From Microbacterium sp. RU1D (GTDB taxonomy: Bacteria; Actinomycetota; Actinomycetes; Actinomycetales; Microbacteriaceae), in the NCBI RefSeq assembly GCF_900156435.1, contig NZ_FTPQ01000001.1, forward strand, positions 806,001 to 870,000: DNA of 64,000 bases, given 5' to 3'. A program made the translations under genes and the position numbers. Under the pieces are notes generated by a model. The model was not told where the DNA came from, made no database searches, and saw only the letters and a program-made list of their open reading frames with translations. Positions 1 to 8,625 of the stretch are shown one piece after another. Each line of letters opens with the position of its first letter. Positions within the stretch are counted from its first letter, which is position 1.

Positions 1-643
1 AGCCGTTGTCGAGGGCGGCATCGCCCAGACGTACGCCGTCGCGCAGGTCGGTGCCCGCGCTCACGGGGACCTCGTCGACGGGGATGTTGCGCTCGTCGAG
101 CACGAGGGTCGTCGTGCCTGTCGAGCGCACGACGAGGTCGGCGGTGTCGACGCCGCCGATCTGCAGGTAGGGGTGCACGCCGAGGGCGACGGGTGCCGCC
201 TTGCGGCCGACGTTCTCGATGTCGTGGGCGACGTCCAACCCATCGGGCCGAAGGGAGAAGGTGACCCGCGTGCGCAGGTGGAACGGGTAACCGGTCTGCG
301 GGACGACATCGGCGGCGAGCACGAGCCGCTCGTCCGAGTGCTCGACCGGCTCGTACGCGCCGAAGCGCAGCAGGCCGTGGCTCGCGTTGCCGAACTTCGG
401 TTCGCTGATGGCCAGTTGCAGATCGTCGCCGTCGAAGGAGTACCGGCCGTCGCGGATGCGGTTCGGCCACGGGACGAGGACGACCCCGGATGCCGCGGGC
501 GTGGGCAGGTCGTCGGGATAGCGGGGGACGAGGTCGACGCCGTCGACGGTCAGCGCGCGCAGCGCCGCCCCGACCTGGGCGATCTCGGCGGACGAGTGCG
601 CGCCGCGCAGGTGGAAGCGCCGGCCGGTGGGATCAGCGGTCAT
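1..643 (-). CDS. Aldose 1-epimerase (GalM-like) family protein, 3' part outside window
   Basis: I read this frame by hand from an ATG at 643; it stays open for 214 codons to the window edge, so the C-terminus is missing. The translation has the feel of the galactose mutarotase superfamily: an early Pro-Trp-Pro-Asn-Arg-Ile-Arg stretch (near residue 58), a Gly-Asn-Ala-Ser-His-Gly-Leu segment (about residue 85) where these enzymes carry a catalytic His, and a Gly-Val-His-Pro-Tyr motif near residue 155. Such enzymes interconvert alpha and beta anomers of aldoses in the cytoplasm; the exact sugar cannot be told. Its ATG overlaps the stop of the upstream gene in an ATGA, so the two are probably translationally coupled. 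Confidence 0.8.
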   Translation of the reverse strand, partial: MTADPTGRRFHLRGAHSSAEIAQVGAALRALTVDGVDLVPRYPDDLPTPAASGVVLVPWPNRIRDGRYSFDGDDLQLAISEPKFGNASHGLLRFGAYEPVEHSDERLVLAADVVPQTGYPFHLRTRVTFSLRPDGLDVAHDIENVGRKAAPVALGVHPYLQIGGVDTADLVVRSTGTTTLVLDERNIPVDEVPVSAGTDLRDGVRLGDAALDNG

Positions 644-1263
644 GACGAGGCCTTTCGAGAGCGGGGCGGACGCTGCAACCACGGACGGAGCAGCCGGGTG
701 ACCCACGGCAAGACGGCGTACGTCATGACGGGGGTGAGCATGAGGGTGGTGGCGAGCACGCGCAGCGGCAGGGGGACCTCGGCGAAACCGGGGACGAAGC
801 CCAGCAGCCACGACGCCAGCAAATTGGTGGGGAAGAAGCCCACCCAGATCGTCACGGCCTGCTTCCACCGCGGGGGTGCGGGCGGCACGGGTTGCTGCAC
901 CGGGGAGGTCGTGGCATCCGTCGGGGCGAGGACCGAGCCGAACGCGGCGTCGAACCACCCCTCGATGCCGGTGCGGCGCTCGGTGCGCTCCTCGCGCGCG
1001 AAGGGGCGCCCGGAATCGAGCCACCACTGCCGCTGCGAGGAAGTCTCCCACCCCTCGAGCGTGGTGATGTCGCGGAAGCGGTACAGCATGTACCAGAGGT
1101 CGCTGTCTTCGCCCGCGCGCACCCACCCCGAGCCGAGGAACCCCGGGAAAGCGGTCGCGAGGTCGGTGCCGGCCTGCATCCAGGAGGTCGCTTCGGCGGT
1201 GCGCGTCGGGTCGATGCGCCGCTCGATCGCCACCGTGATGGGGTGGGCGTCGGTGTCTGCCAT
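640..1263 (-). CDS. Antibiotic biosynthesis monooxygenase (ABM)-domain membrane protein
   Basis: A 207-residue protein with an N-terminal dimeric alpha-beta barrel domain of the ABM type (about residues 1-100; it begins with an Ile-Thr-Val-Ala-Ile-Glu strand and has a Trp-Tyr-Met-Leu-Tyr-Arg-Phe strand) followed by two hydrophobic segments near residues 130-195 that should span the membrane. This layout resembles the COG3224 type. ABM domains bind small aromatic or haem-like molecules, but no substrate can be named. I start at the ATG at 1263 because conservation-like sequence begins there; the longer frame upstream is low complexity. It overlaps the epimerase gene by four bases. Confidence 0.75.
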   Translation of the reverse strand: MADTDAHPITVAIERRIDPTRTAEATSWMQAGTDLATAFPGFLGSGWVRAGEDSDLWYMLYRFRDITTLEGWETSSQRQWWLDSGRPFAREERTERRTGIEGWFDAAFGSVLAPTDATTSPVQQPVPPAPPRWKQAVTIWVGFFPTNLLASWLLGFVPGFAEVPLPLRVLATTLMLTPVMTYAVLPWVTRLLRPWLQRPPRSRKASS

Positions 1264-1603
1264 GGTTCCATTTTGGGTCAGGGCGTGAGGGATGTGCGCC
1301 GTGGCGGGTGCGGCGCCGCGGGGCCGGGTGGGGTGTCCCGCTTTGTGCAAGAGAGGGCGGGTGGATCCGCACGAAGTGGGACATGGATGCCATTCCCAGG
1401 GGCGACCTGTAACGTTGTCGGGTCGGCTCTGGACACCGCGTGTGATGCGCGGATGGGTTTGTGAGTCCAAGGGGCCGATGGACAGGACGCGATCGCGGCC
1501 TCGACCATCATCAGTGAATGGCCCCCGGCCGACGACAGTCCGGGTATCGCACCGCCACGAGCGGTGTCGCTGTTTCGCGCGAACAGAACCCAGGAAGTTT
1601 TCC
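1264..1603. other. Intergenic region between divergent genes, probable promoters
   Basis: This 340-base gap separates the ABM gene (leftward) and the DEAD-box helicase (rightward). Rightward reading frames across it are open only because of the high GC. It ends in an AGGAAG ribosome-binding site (1592-1597) seven bases before the helicase ATG. I see no convincing -35/-10 pair; a long untranslated leader for the helicase is possible. Confidence 0.5.
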
Positions 1604-3886
1604 ATGCCCAAGAACAAGAAGCCCGCCGGCGGCCGCGCCGCGAAGAACTTCGAGCCGCGCTACGGCGCGAAGACCTCGTTCCAGGACCGCAAGCGTCGCC
1701 CCGGCGCCGAGGGTCCCGCCAAGCCCGGCAGCAAGAGCCCGAACCACCGCGGCTACCGCCCCGAGACCGAGGCCGCCCCCGACAAGCGCCGCTGGAGCGC
1801 GTCGGACCGAGCCGGCCGCGACGAGGCCCGTGGCATCCGTCAGTCCGCTCGCGACGACCGTTCGCCGCGTTCGTTCGACCGCGACGAGCGCCCGCGTCGG
1901 TCGTTCGAGGACCGTCCCGCGCGGTCGTTCGACCGCAGCGACCGTCCGGCTCGTTCGTTCGACCGTGACGAGCGTCCGCGTCGCGATGCGGGTGAGCGTT
2001 TGGCTCGCTCCTTCGACCGCAGCGACCGCCCGGCTCGGTCGTTCGATGACCGCCCCCGCCGGTCGTTCGAGGACCGTCCCGCGCGCTCGTTCGATCGCAA
2101 CGACCGTCCTGCGCGTTCGTTCGACCGTGACGAGCGTCCGCGTCGCGATGCCGGTGAGCGTCCGGCTCGGTCGTTCGACCGGAGCGATCGCCCCGCTCGT
2201 TCGTTCGACCGTGACGAGCGTCCGGCTCGTTCGTTCGACCGTGACGAGCGTCCGCGTCGCGATTCCGGTGAGCGTCCGGCTCGGTCGTTCGACCGCAACG
2301 AGCGTCCCGCGCGTTCCTTCGACCGGAGCGATCGCCCCGCTCGTTCGTTCGACCGCAGCGAGCGTCCGGCTCGTTCGTTCGACCGTGACGAGCGTCCGCG
2401 TCGCGATGCCGGTGAGCGTCCGGCTCGGTCGTTCGACCGGAACGACCGTCCCGCTCGCTCGTTCGACGACCGTCCCCGCCGTGACGACCGTCCGGCTCGG
2501 TCGTTCGAGGACCGTCCCGCGCGGTCGTTCGACCGCACCGACCGCCCCGCGCGCTCGTTCGACGACCGCCCCCGTCGTGCCGACGGTCCGAGCCGCTCGG
2601 ATTGGAACGCCGGCCCGAAGCGCTCCGCCGAGCACGAGCAGCGCGTCGATGTCGTGCACGAGCGCCTGCAGGCCGAAGCGGTGGATGCCGCGACGGTGAC
2701 CGGCGCCGGCTTCGCCGAGCTGGGACTGGGCGACAACATCGTCCGTGCTCTCGCGGGTCTCGGCGCGGACAAGCCGTTCCCCATTCAGGCCGCCACCGTG
2801 GCGCCGATCCTGGAGGGGCGCGACGTCCTCGCCCGTGGCCGCACCGGCTCGGGGAAGACCATCGCCTTCGGCGCTCCGCTGGTGGAGAGCATTCTGCGCT
2901 CGCAGGCCGGCAAGCGTCGCGAGTTCGGGCGCGCCCCGAAGGCGCTCATCATGGCGCCGACGCGCGAGCTCGCCCTCCAGATCGACCGCACCGTGCAGGT
3001 TCTCGCGCGCAGCGTGGGACTCTTCACGACGCAGGTCTACGGCGGTGTGCCGCAGGCGCGTCAGGTGGGTGCGCTCAAGAAGGGCGTCGACATCGTCATC
3101 GGAACCCCCGGTCGCATCGAGGACCTGCTCAACCAGGGCAAGCTCGACCTCTCCGACGTGCAGATCGCCGTGCTCGACGAGGCCGATCACATGTGCGAGC
3201 TCGGCTTCCTCGAGCCCGTGCAGCGCATCCTGCGTGCGACCGCGAAGGGCAGCCAGAAGTTGCTGTTCTCCGCCACGCTCGACCGCGAGGTCGCGGCCCT
3301 GGTCGACGAGTTCCTCGTCGAGCCGGCCGTCTACGAGGTCGCCGGGGAGGACCAGGACTCGAGCACCATCGAGCACCGCGTGCTCGTGATCGAGCACCGC
3401 GACAAGGCGCAGATCCTCGACTCGCTCGTCGACCGTGAGGGCAAGACCCTCGTCTTCGCCCGCACCCGCGCCTACGCCGAGATGCTCGCCGAGCAGTTCG
3501 ACGACGCCGGTATCGCCGCCGTCGCGCTGCACGGCGATCTGAACCAGCAGAAGCGCACACGCAACCTCGAGAAGCTCACCTCGGGCCGCGTCAACGTGCT
3601 CGTCGCGACGGATGTCGCCGCTCGTGGCATCCACGTCGACGACATCGACCTCGTCATCCAGGCCGATGCTCCCGACGAGTACAAGACGTACCTGCACCGC
3701 TCCGGCCGTACTGGCCGCGCCGGGCGCAGCGGCACGGTGGTGACGCTCATCACGCGTCAGCGTCAGCGTCGGATGACCGAGCTGCTCGACCGCGCGGAGA
3801 TCGAGGCGCCGTTCGAGCCGACGCAGCTGGGCGACGACGTGCTCGAGGAGATCTCGGGCCGTCAGCTGGCCGACGTCACGTCGTAA
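1604..3886 (+). CDS. DEAD-box ATP-dependent RNA helicase with long RS/D-rich repeat N-terminus
   Basis: A 760-residue protein. Residues 85-328 are a low-complexity array of about 21 Arg-Ser-Phe units, mostly of form RPARSFDRDE/RSDR. The helicase core (about 360-740) has all expected motifs: a Q-motif-like FPIQAAT, Walker A GRTGSGKT, PTRELA, TPGR, VLDEADHM, SAT, and HRSGRTGR. It should unwind structured RNA during cold adaptation, ribosome assembly or mRNA decay. Arg-rich disordered tails in this family bind RNA and can promote condensates, but here the tail is N-terminal and unusually long. The ATG at 1604 is chosen for its AGGAAG ribosome-binding site; upstream extension adds only non-conserved sequence. 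A strong hairpin follows the stop. Confidence 0.9.
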   Translation: MPKNKKPAGGRAAKNFEPRYGAKTSFQDRKRRPGAEGPAKPGSKSPNHRGYRPETEAAPDKRRWSASDRAGRDEARGIRQSARDDRSPRSFDRDERPRRSFEDRPARSFDRSDRPARSFDRDERPRRDAGERLARSFDRSDRPARSFDDRPRRSFEDRPARSFDRNDRPARSFDRDERPRRDAGERPARSFDRSDRPARSFDRDERPARSFDRDERPRRDSGERPARSFDRNERPARSFDRSDRPARSFDRSERPARSFDRDERPRRDAGERPARSFDRNDRPARSFDDRPRRDDRPARSFEDRPARSFDRTDRPARSFDDRPRRADGPSRSDWNAGPKRSAEHEQRVDVVHERLQAEAVDAATVTGAGFAELGLGDNIVRALAGLGADKPFPIQAATVAPILEGRDVLARGRTGSGKTIAFGAPLVESILRSQAGKRREFGRAPKALIMAPTRELALQIDRTVQVLARSVGLFTTQVYGGVPQARQVGALKKGVDIVIGTPGRIEDLLNQGKLDLSDVQIAVLDEADHMCELGFLEPVQRILRATAKGSQKLLFSATLDREVAALVDEFLVEPAVYEVAGEDQDSSTIEHRVLVIEHRDKAQILDSLVDREGKTLVFARTRAYAEMLAEQFDDAGIAAVALHGDLNQQKRTRNLEKLTSGRVNVLVATDVAARGIHVDDIDLVIQADAPDEYKTYLHRSGRTGRAGRSGTVVTLITRQRQRRMTELLDRAEIEAPFEPTQLGDDVLEEISGRQLADVTS
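1857..2590 (+). repeat. In-frame tandem decapeptide-coding repeats (about 30 bp units)
   Basis: The helicase gene carries tandem units of about 30 bp coding variants of RPARSFDRDE, with 18 ARSF cores plus three PRSF or RRSF cores. Many neighbouring units are nearly identical at nucleotide level, for example several blocks of cgtgacgagcgtccg, which points to recent expansion by slippage or recombination. The array also keeps the other frames open, giving long false reading frames on both strands. Confidence 0.9.
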
Positions 3887-3900
3887 TCCGTTTCATCCAG

Positions 3901-3931
3901 GGCCCCCGTCCGCGCACGTCGCGGCGGGGGC
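3901..3931 (+). terminator. Rho-independent-type hairpin after helicase
   Basis: GCCCCCG-T-CCGCG pairs with CGCGG-CGGGGGC around a five-base loop, with one bulged T, fifteen bases after the helicase stop. It lies between convergent genes, so it may stop both the helicase and the leftward radical SAM transcript. Confidence 0.7.
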
Positions 3932-3972
3932 TTCTGCGTTGGTCCGGATCGCGCACAGCGGCGTCTCGTCCG

Positions 3973-5076
3973 TCAGAACAGCGTCGGCTCGCTCGCCGGA
4001 GCGACCAGAGGGCGACCGGACGCCAGGCCGCGGGTGGTGCGGACCGGCCCGAGGTTGTTCGTGGCCGGGGTGCGGGCGGCGAGTCCGGGCTGCGGCCGGC
4101 CGCGAGGGTGGTCGTCTTCGTCCCACCCGTCGAGTCGGTGCATGCGCAACAGCGGGCGGAGACGTTTGCCGAGCCACGTGCGGTACGCCTTCGGTGCGGT
4201 GACAGAGACGCCGGGGTAGAGGCCGCGATACGACGAGACGAGGTGGGGGTGCTCGCGTTCGAGCCACTCGAAGAACCACTGCTTTGCGCCCGGTCGCAGG
4301 TGCAACGCGCCGTAGACGACCCTCGCGGCACCGGCCGCGCGCAGGCGCGCGAGGGCGTCGTCGAGCGCCGGGATCGAGTCCGTGAGGTGGGGGAGGATCG
4401 GCATGAGGAACACCGTCACGCGGAAGCCCGCCGCCGTCGCGGCGCGCACCGTCTCGAGGCGGGCCTCGGCGCTCGGGGTGCCCGGCTCGATCGAGTGCTG
4501 GAGGGCGTCGTCGAAGACGGCGATCGACATCGCCAGCGACACCTTCACCTGCTGGGCGGCCTCGGCGAGCAGCGGCAGATCGCGCCGCAGCAACGTGCCC
4601 TTCGTGAGGATCGAGAAGGGCGTTCCGGTGTCGGTCAGGGCGCCCACGATCTCGGGCATCAGCCGGTAACGGCCCTCGGCCCGCTGGTAGGGGTCGGTGT
4701 TCGTGCCGAGCATGACGGGTTCGCGCGCCCAGGATCCGCGCTGCAGTTCGGTGCGCAACACGTCGGCGACATTGACCTTCACGACGATCTGCGAGTCGAA
4801 GTCGGCGCCGTAATCGAGGTCGAGGTACTCGTGCGTCTTGCGGGCGAAGCAGTACGAGCACGCGTGGCTGCAGCCGCGATACGGGTTGACGGTCCAATCG
4901 AACGGCATCGCCGAGGCGCCGGGAACGCGGTTCAGCGCGGTCTTGCAGAGGACTTCGTGGAACGTCATCCCCGCGAACTCGGGAGTGGTGACCGACCGGA
5001 CGAGACCGTCCACGCGCTCCATGCCGGGAAGCGCCGCCGTGTCGTCGACGCCCAGCTGCTGACCCTGCCATCTCAT
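3973..5076 (-). CDS. Rv2578c-like radical SAM protein (SplB/COG1533 type)
   Basis: A 367-residue protein with the radical SAM cluster-binding motif C-x3-C-x2-C at Cys69, Cys73 and Cys76 (RGCSHACSYC), preceded by a Trp-Thr-Val-Asn-Pro-Tyr motif typical of the spore-photoproduct-lyase-like/COG1533 group. The overall sequence strongly resembles the actinobacterial Rv2578c family, whose reaction is unknown. I start at the ATG at 5076 (Met-Arg-Trp), which matches how the family usually begins; an in-frame ATG at 5094 lies inside the SOS-box-like palindrome upstream. That palindrome suggests LexA control and hence a DNA-damage role; from memory, the mycobacterial homologue has been listed as LexA-regulated. 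Confidence 0.85.
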   Translation of the reverse strand: MRWQGQQLGVDDTAALPGMERVDGLVRSVTTPEFAGMTFHEVLCKTALNRVPGASAMPFDWTVNPYRGCSHACSYCFARKTHEYLDLDYGADFDSQIVVKVNVADVLRTELQRGSWAREPVMLGTNTDPYQRAEGRYRLMPEIVGALTDTGTPFSILTKGTLLRRDLPLLAEAAQQVKVSLAMSIAVFDDALQHSIEPGTPSAEARLETVRAATAAGFRVTVFLMPILPHLTDSIPALDDALARLRAAGAARVVYGALHLRPGAKQWFFEWLEREHPHLVSSYRGLYPGVSVTAPKAYRTWLGKRLRPLLRMHRLDGWDEDDHPRGRPQPGLAARTPATNNLGPVRTTRGLASGRPLVAPASEPTLF

Positions 5077-5084
5077 CGCAACAG

Positions 5085-5100
5085 TCGAACACATGTTCTA
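5085..5100. promoter_or_regulatory. Near-consensus actinobacterial LexA (SOS) box
   Basis: TCGAAC-ACAT-GTTCTA differs at one position from the actinobacterial/Gram-positive SOS consensus TCGAAC-N4-GTTCGA. It ends nine bases before the ATG of the radical SAM gene, so LexA bound here would cover the start of a leaderless or very short-leader transcript. It also lies about 107 bases upstream of the divergent membrane-protein gene. Confidence 0.65.
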
Positions 5101-5206
5101 TTCAAGCGCAAGGCGGCGTTGCTCACATACGTTCCCATGGACGATCCGCGAACCGATACTGTGACAGCGGAGCCCGCTCGCCGGACGGGATGACAGGGGA
5201 GGCGCA

Positions 5207-5899
5207 GTGGTCGACGATCGGCAGGTCAGGGGCCACGCCCTCGTGCACCGATCCGCGCGGGCGCTCGAGTCCCGGCATCCGGCCTTCGTGGTGCGGCATC
5301 CCACCCTGTCCGGATGGATCTGGCTCGCGGTCGCGGTGGTGCTGCTCGTGGTCTGCGAGATCTGGATCGAAGACGAGACCGCCGGTGTCGTGGTCTCGCT
5401 CGTCGGCGCCCTCCCGTCGCTCGGCGCGACGCTGATCGTGCTCGCGCAGACCCCGCGCACGCATCTCGAATACGAGGAGTCCATCCTCGGGCACTTCTTC
5501 GCGCGGTTCTTCGCCGTCCTCGGCGCGCTCATCCTGTGGGTCGGGTCGGTGGTCCTCGGAGCGGCCGTGGCGGTCCAGCTCGCGCAGGACACCGGGTCCG
5601 ATCCCGAGAAGGCCTGGGTCGAGGCCTTCGAGATCTTCGGCGCGGTCGTGCCGTTCATCGTCGCGATGCTCTGGGCGGTCCTCGTCTTCCGCTGCGTCGG
5701 TTACATCGCGCGGCTGCGCGGATGGGCGGGTGTGCCCGAGCGGCATCGCATCCCGGATCAGTTCTTCGCCGACCTGCCGCGTACCCGGCGCGTCGTGATC
5801 GGGTTCGCCCACCCCCTGCTCCTGCTGGTAGCGGGCCTGCTGAGCATCGTGGTCGCGATCTTCGCGGCCGCCGAGGTCGGGTTCAGCGACATCGCCTGA
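5207..5899 (+). CDS. Hypothetical four-helix membrane protein
   Basis: A 230-residue protein with four strongly hydrophobic segments (about residues 36-55, 62-82, 104-126 and 146-170, with a further one near 200-222) and a cytoplasm-like charged stretch between them. I recognise no family. The GTG start at 5207 is preceded by AGGGGAGG (5195-5202). It is divergent from the radical SAM gene and could share the SOS-box region, but there is no direct sign of co-regulation. Confidence 0.75.
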   Translation: MVDDRQVRGHALVHRSARALESRHPAFVVRHPTLSGWIWLAVAVVLLVVCEIWIEDETAGVVVSLVGALPSLGATLIVLAQTPRTHLEYEESILGHFFARFFAVLGALILWVGSVVLGAAVAVQLAQDTGSDPEKAWVEAFEIFGAVVPFIVAMLWAVLVFRCVGYIARLRGWAGVPERHRIPDQFFADLPRTRRVVIGFAHPLLLLVAGLLSIVVAIFAAAEVGFSDIA

Positions 5900-6027
5900 C
5901 GCCTCCCGGTTCGTCCCCCCGGTCGGCTCTCGGTGCCTCCAGACTGCCCGCCCGGCGGGTGCCGGGGCAACCGTCGCCCGGCGACGGGTCGACCCCACCG
6001 CGCGTCCGGGGGACAATGGAGGCAGTG

Positions 6028-7173
6028 ATGTCCCCCGATCCCGAGCTCTCTCCCCGCCGCGCCGCGCGCGCGGAGGCCGAGCGACTCGCGACGGCGGCGC
6101 TCGCGCAGGTCCCCCCGCCCGCCCCCACGCGGCGCCAGCTGCGTGAAGCCGCGGCCGCGAGCACGGTCGCCGTCGACGCAGGCGCCGGCGCGGCGCGCGG
6201 GTCCTGGCGTCGTCTTCCGGAGGTCGTCGCCGCTCTTCCCCCGCACCGCCGTCGTCGGCTCGCCGTCGTGGCGGGAGCCGCGGTCGCCGTCGTCCTCGGC
6301 GTCGCGGTGGCGATCGGCGCGGCCGCCGGTTCGGCGCGCGACATCGCCGCCTCGGCATCCGTCGACGACACGGTGAGCGCCGCGGTGGCGGGCCCGCCGG
6401 CCGTTCCCGACGACGGCCTGCCGATTCCGCAGGTCGCCGCCGTCGCCGCGACCGCGACGCCCTGCGACGATCCGGCCTTCACCGCCGCGCTCGCGCAGGG
6501 CGACGACACCGCCGCCATCGCCGCGGCGGGCGGCGGGTCGGCGTTCCGCACCGCGGTGGCATCCGGGCTCGCCCCCTGCGTCTCACTGAGCGACCCCGAC
6601 CGCGAATGGCTCGTGGTCAACAAGCAGCGCCCGCTCGAACCGCTCGACTACTACCCGGGCGACCTCGTCATGCCGTCGAACGTGCGCGCGCTCGAGCAGT
6701 CGGCGCTGCGGGCCGCGCCCGCTGAGGCGCTGACCGCGATGGTGCGCGCCGCCGCCGACGCCGGTGCGGGCGAGATCGGCTACCTCAGCGCCTTCCGGTC
6801 GTACTCCACCCAGCAGTCCACGTACGCCGGCCGGGTCGCGGTGGGCGGCGTGGCGGAGGCCGATCGCGAGAGCGCGCGACCCGGATTCAGTGAGCATCAG
6901 ACGGGCAAGGCCGTCGACATCGTCCCCTGCAGCGGTTCCTGCGGGACGCTCGACGACGTCGCCGCGTCACGGCAGGGCGAATGGGTGCGCGAGCACGCGT
7001 GGGAGTTCGGCTTCATCACCCGCTACGCCGAGGGGCGCGAGGACTACAGCGGCTACGAGCCCGAGGCGTGGCACCTGCGCTACATCGGGCCGGAGCTCGC
7101 GCAGGCGTACCACGATGGCGGGTACACCACCCTCGAGGAGTTCTTCGGTCTCCCGGCCGCGCCGACGTACTGA
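6028..7173 (+). CDS. Membrane-anchored D-alanyl-D-alanine carboxypeptidase, peptidase M15B (VanY-like)
   Basis: A 381-residue protein. A single hydrophobic segment at about 78-100, following an Arg-rich stretch, makes it a type II membrane protein with its catalytic domain outside. The C-terminal VanY domain has the metallopeptidase signature SEHQTGKAVDI (near residue 288) and EAWHLRY (near 345), which together supply the zinc ligands and catalytic Glu. It should trim the terminal D-Ala of peptidoglycan stem peptides. I start at the ATG at 6028, with GGAGG five bases upstream; an ATG at 6016 is in frame but has a poorer site. It stands alone. Confidence 0.88.
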   Translation: MSPDPELSPRRAARAEAERLATAALAQVPPPAPTRRQLREAAAASTVAVDAGAGAARGSWRRLPEVVAALPPHRRRRLAVVAGAAVAVVLGVAVAIGAAAGSARDIAASASVDDTVSAAVAGPPAVPDDGLPIPQVAAVAATATPCDDPAFTAALAQGDDTAAIAAAGGGSAFRTAVASGLAPCVSLSDPDREWLVVNKQRPLEPLDYYPGDLVMPSNVRALEQSALRAAPAEALTAMVRAAADAGAGEIGYLSAFRSYSTQQSTYAGRVAVGGVAEADRESARPGFSEHQTGKAVDIVPCSGSCGTLDDVAASRQGEWVREHAWEFGFITRYAEGREDYSGYEPEAWHLRYIGPELAQAYHDGGYTTLEEFFGLPAAPTY

Positions 7174-7294
7174 GCGCGACGTCGCGGCGGTGACCGGTGC
7201 CCGATCGCGCGGGCCGGCGTCTGGACACGCCGATCGGCGACGCGCGTCCATGAAGCCCTGACCACGGACGATCGCCCGCGGGTGCGCGAATGCG

Positions 7295-8317
7295 TCAGAC
7301 CCGGCGTCGCCGTGCGGTGAGACGCACCGCGGGCAGCGGCGGAGCCGGGATGCGCTCGGGACCGTGGTCCACGACCTCGCCGAACCGTGCGGCGCGAGCT
7401 TCCCACGCCTCGCGCGCCTCGACGATCTCGCCGTGCGAGCGACCGACGAAGTTCCACCACATGACGATGTCGGCCTCGAACGGCTCCCCGCCCAGGAGGA
7501 AGACCCGGGCCCCCTCCTCGCTGCGCAGCTCGAGGTGGTCGCGGCCGGTGCCGAGGTAGATCAGGCGCGTGTGGTCCACGGATGCCACGGGGCCGCCCCC
7601 GAGCGCCGGCGCCGGTCGTCTCGGGGCGTCGGCGTCGACGGCATCCATCCCGGTGACCGCGTCGGCGGTGCCGATCATCCCGTAGAGGGCGTACTCCCAC
7701 GTGGGATGCAGGGGGACCCGCACGGTGACCCCGGCGGGCAGGCGCAGCTCGGCGCCGACGATCGGCGTGTGCACCGTCGCGGGGGAGGTCACGCCGCCGA
7801 GGTCGCCCATCACGACGACCGCGTCGGCTCCGTCGCCGAGGTCGAGCATGGGCAGGTCTTCATGCCGCTCGAAGGCGGGGGCGCCGTGCCGTCGCGCCTC
7901 GGGGAGGGCCACCCACAGCTGCAGCGCGTCGAGGGGGATCGGCCACTCGCCCACCGAGTACTCCGAGTGCGCGATACCCGCGCCACTGGTCATGAGGTTC
8001 AGGGCGCCGGGGCGCACGACGACGTCGCTGCCCACGGCATCCCGGTGGCGCACCTCGCCGACGATCGGCCACGTCACCGTCTGCAGCCCGATGTGGGGGT
8101 GCGGCTCGACGCGCATGAGGGTGTCCTGCGGACCGAAGCGATCGAGGAAGCACCACGCGCCGACCATCGGCAGCGAGCGGTGCGGGAGGGTGCGGTGCAC
8201 CTGCATGCCGCGGACCCCGCCCAACGGCACCTCGCGCGCCTCGACCACGAGCGCACGGGGTCCGTCGCACTCGACCGGACCCTCCGCCTCGGGCGGGGCG
8301 ACGTCGAGGCGGGTCAC
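7295..8317 (-). CDS. Pirin family protein
   Basis: A 340-residue two-domain cupin protein. The N-terminal pirin domain has the metal-binding pattern in PHPHIGLQTVTW and the following His and Glu of the GIAHSEYS segment. The C-terminal part matches the pirin C-terminal domain, ending in a WWNFVGRSHGEI motif typical of the family. Pirins bind iron and some are quercetin dioxygenases; the role here is unknown. The GTG start overlaps the stop of the acetyltransferase gene (GTGA), so the pair forms a coupled operon. Confidence 0.9.
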   Translation of the reverse strand: MTRLDVAPPEAEGPVECDGPRALVVEAREVPLGGVRGMQVHRTLPHRSLPMVGAWCFLDRFGPQDTLMRVEPHPHIGLQTVTWPIVGEVRHRDAVGSDVVVRPGALNLMTSGAGIAHSEYSVGEWPIPLDALQLWVALPEARRHGAPAFERHEDLPMLDLGDGADAVVVMGDLGGVTSPATVHTPIVGAELRLPAGVTVRVPLHPTWEYALYGMIGTADAVTGMDAVDADAPRRPAPALGGGPVASVDHTRLIYLGTGRDHLELRSEEGARVFLLGGEPFEADIVMWWNFVGRSHGEIVEAREAWEARAARFGEVVDHGPERIPAPPLPAVRLTARRRRV

Positions 8318-8625
8318 GACGGCTCGCCGGCGCCTTCGGGCCACTCGACGGAGAGGCCCTCGACGTCGTGCTCGCCGAGGTAGTGCGCCACGAACGGGCA
8401 GGAGGGGATGACGGTGTCGCCCCGACGTGCGAGGTCGGACAGCGCCTCGCCCGCGAGCTTCGAGCCGAGACCCTTGCCCGTGAAGGCCGGGTCGATCTCG
8501 GTGTGGGGGAGTTCGACGCGGTCGCCGGCCGGTTCGAACTCCAGGAATCCGCCGAGCTCGTCGCCCACGTGGATCTCGTATCGGCTCGCCTCGTCGTTGC
8601 GGGTCACGGTCAGTTCGTCGGCCAT
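8314..8625 (-). CDS. Small GNAT-like N-acetyltransferase (COG2388 type)
   Basis: A 103-residue protein with the short acetyltransferase fold: a Tyr-Glu-Ile-His-Val strand, a Thr-Glu-Ile-Asp-Pro strand, and the acetyl-CoA pyrophosphate loop GKGLGSKLAGEAL, ending with the Val-Ile-Pro-Ser-Cys-Pro-Phe-Val segment common in the YjdJ/COG2388 group. The target is unknown. Start is the ATG at 8625 with GGAGA just upstream. First gene of a two-gene operon with pirin. Confidence 0.88.
   Translation of the reverse strand: MADELTVTRNDEASRYEIHVGDELGGFLEFEPAGDRVELPHTEIDPAFTGKGLGSKLAGEALSDLARRGDTVIPSCPFVAHYLGEHDVEGLSVEWPEGAGEPS

Noticed and set aside
1292..1603. Upstream extension of the first helicase by 104 codons
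   Set aside because: No conserved features, and a good ribosome-binding site precedes the ATG at 1604.
1511..3697. A 728-codon minus-strand frame opposite the repeat helicase
   Set aside because: The decapeptide repeats keep all frames open, giving repetitive RTLTG-type sequence on the opposite strand; no ribosome-binding site or domain.
7174..7294. Terminator between the carboxypeptidase and pirin genes
   Set aside because: Only a 6-bp CGGCGT/ACGCCG stem is visible, much weaker than the other hairpins in the window.
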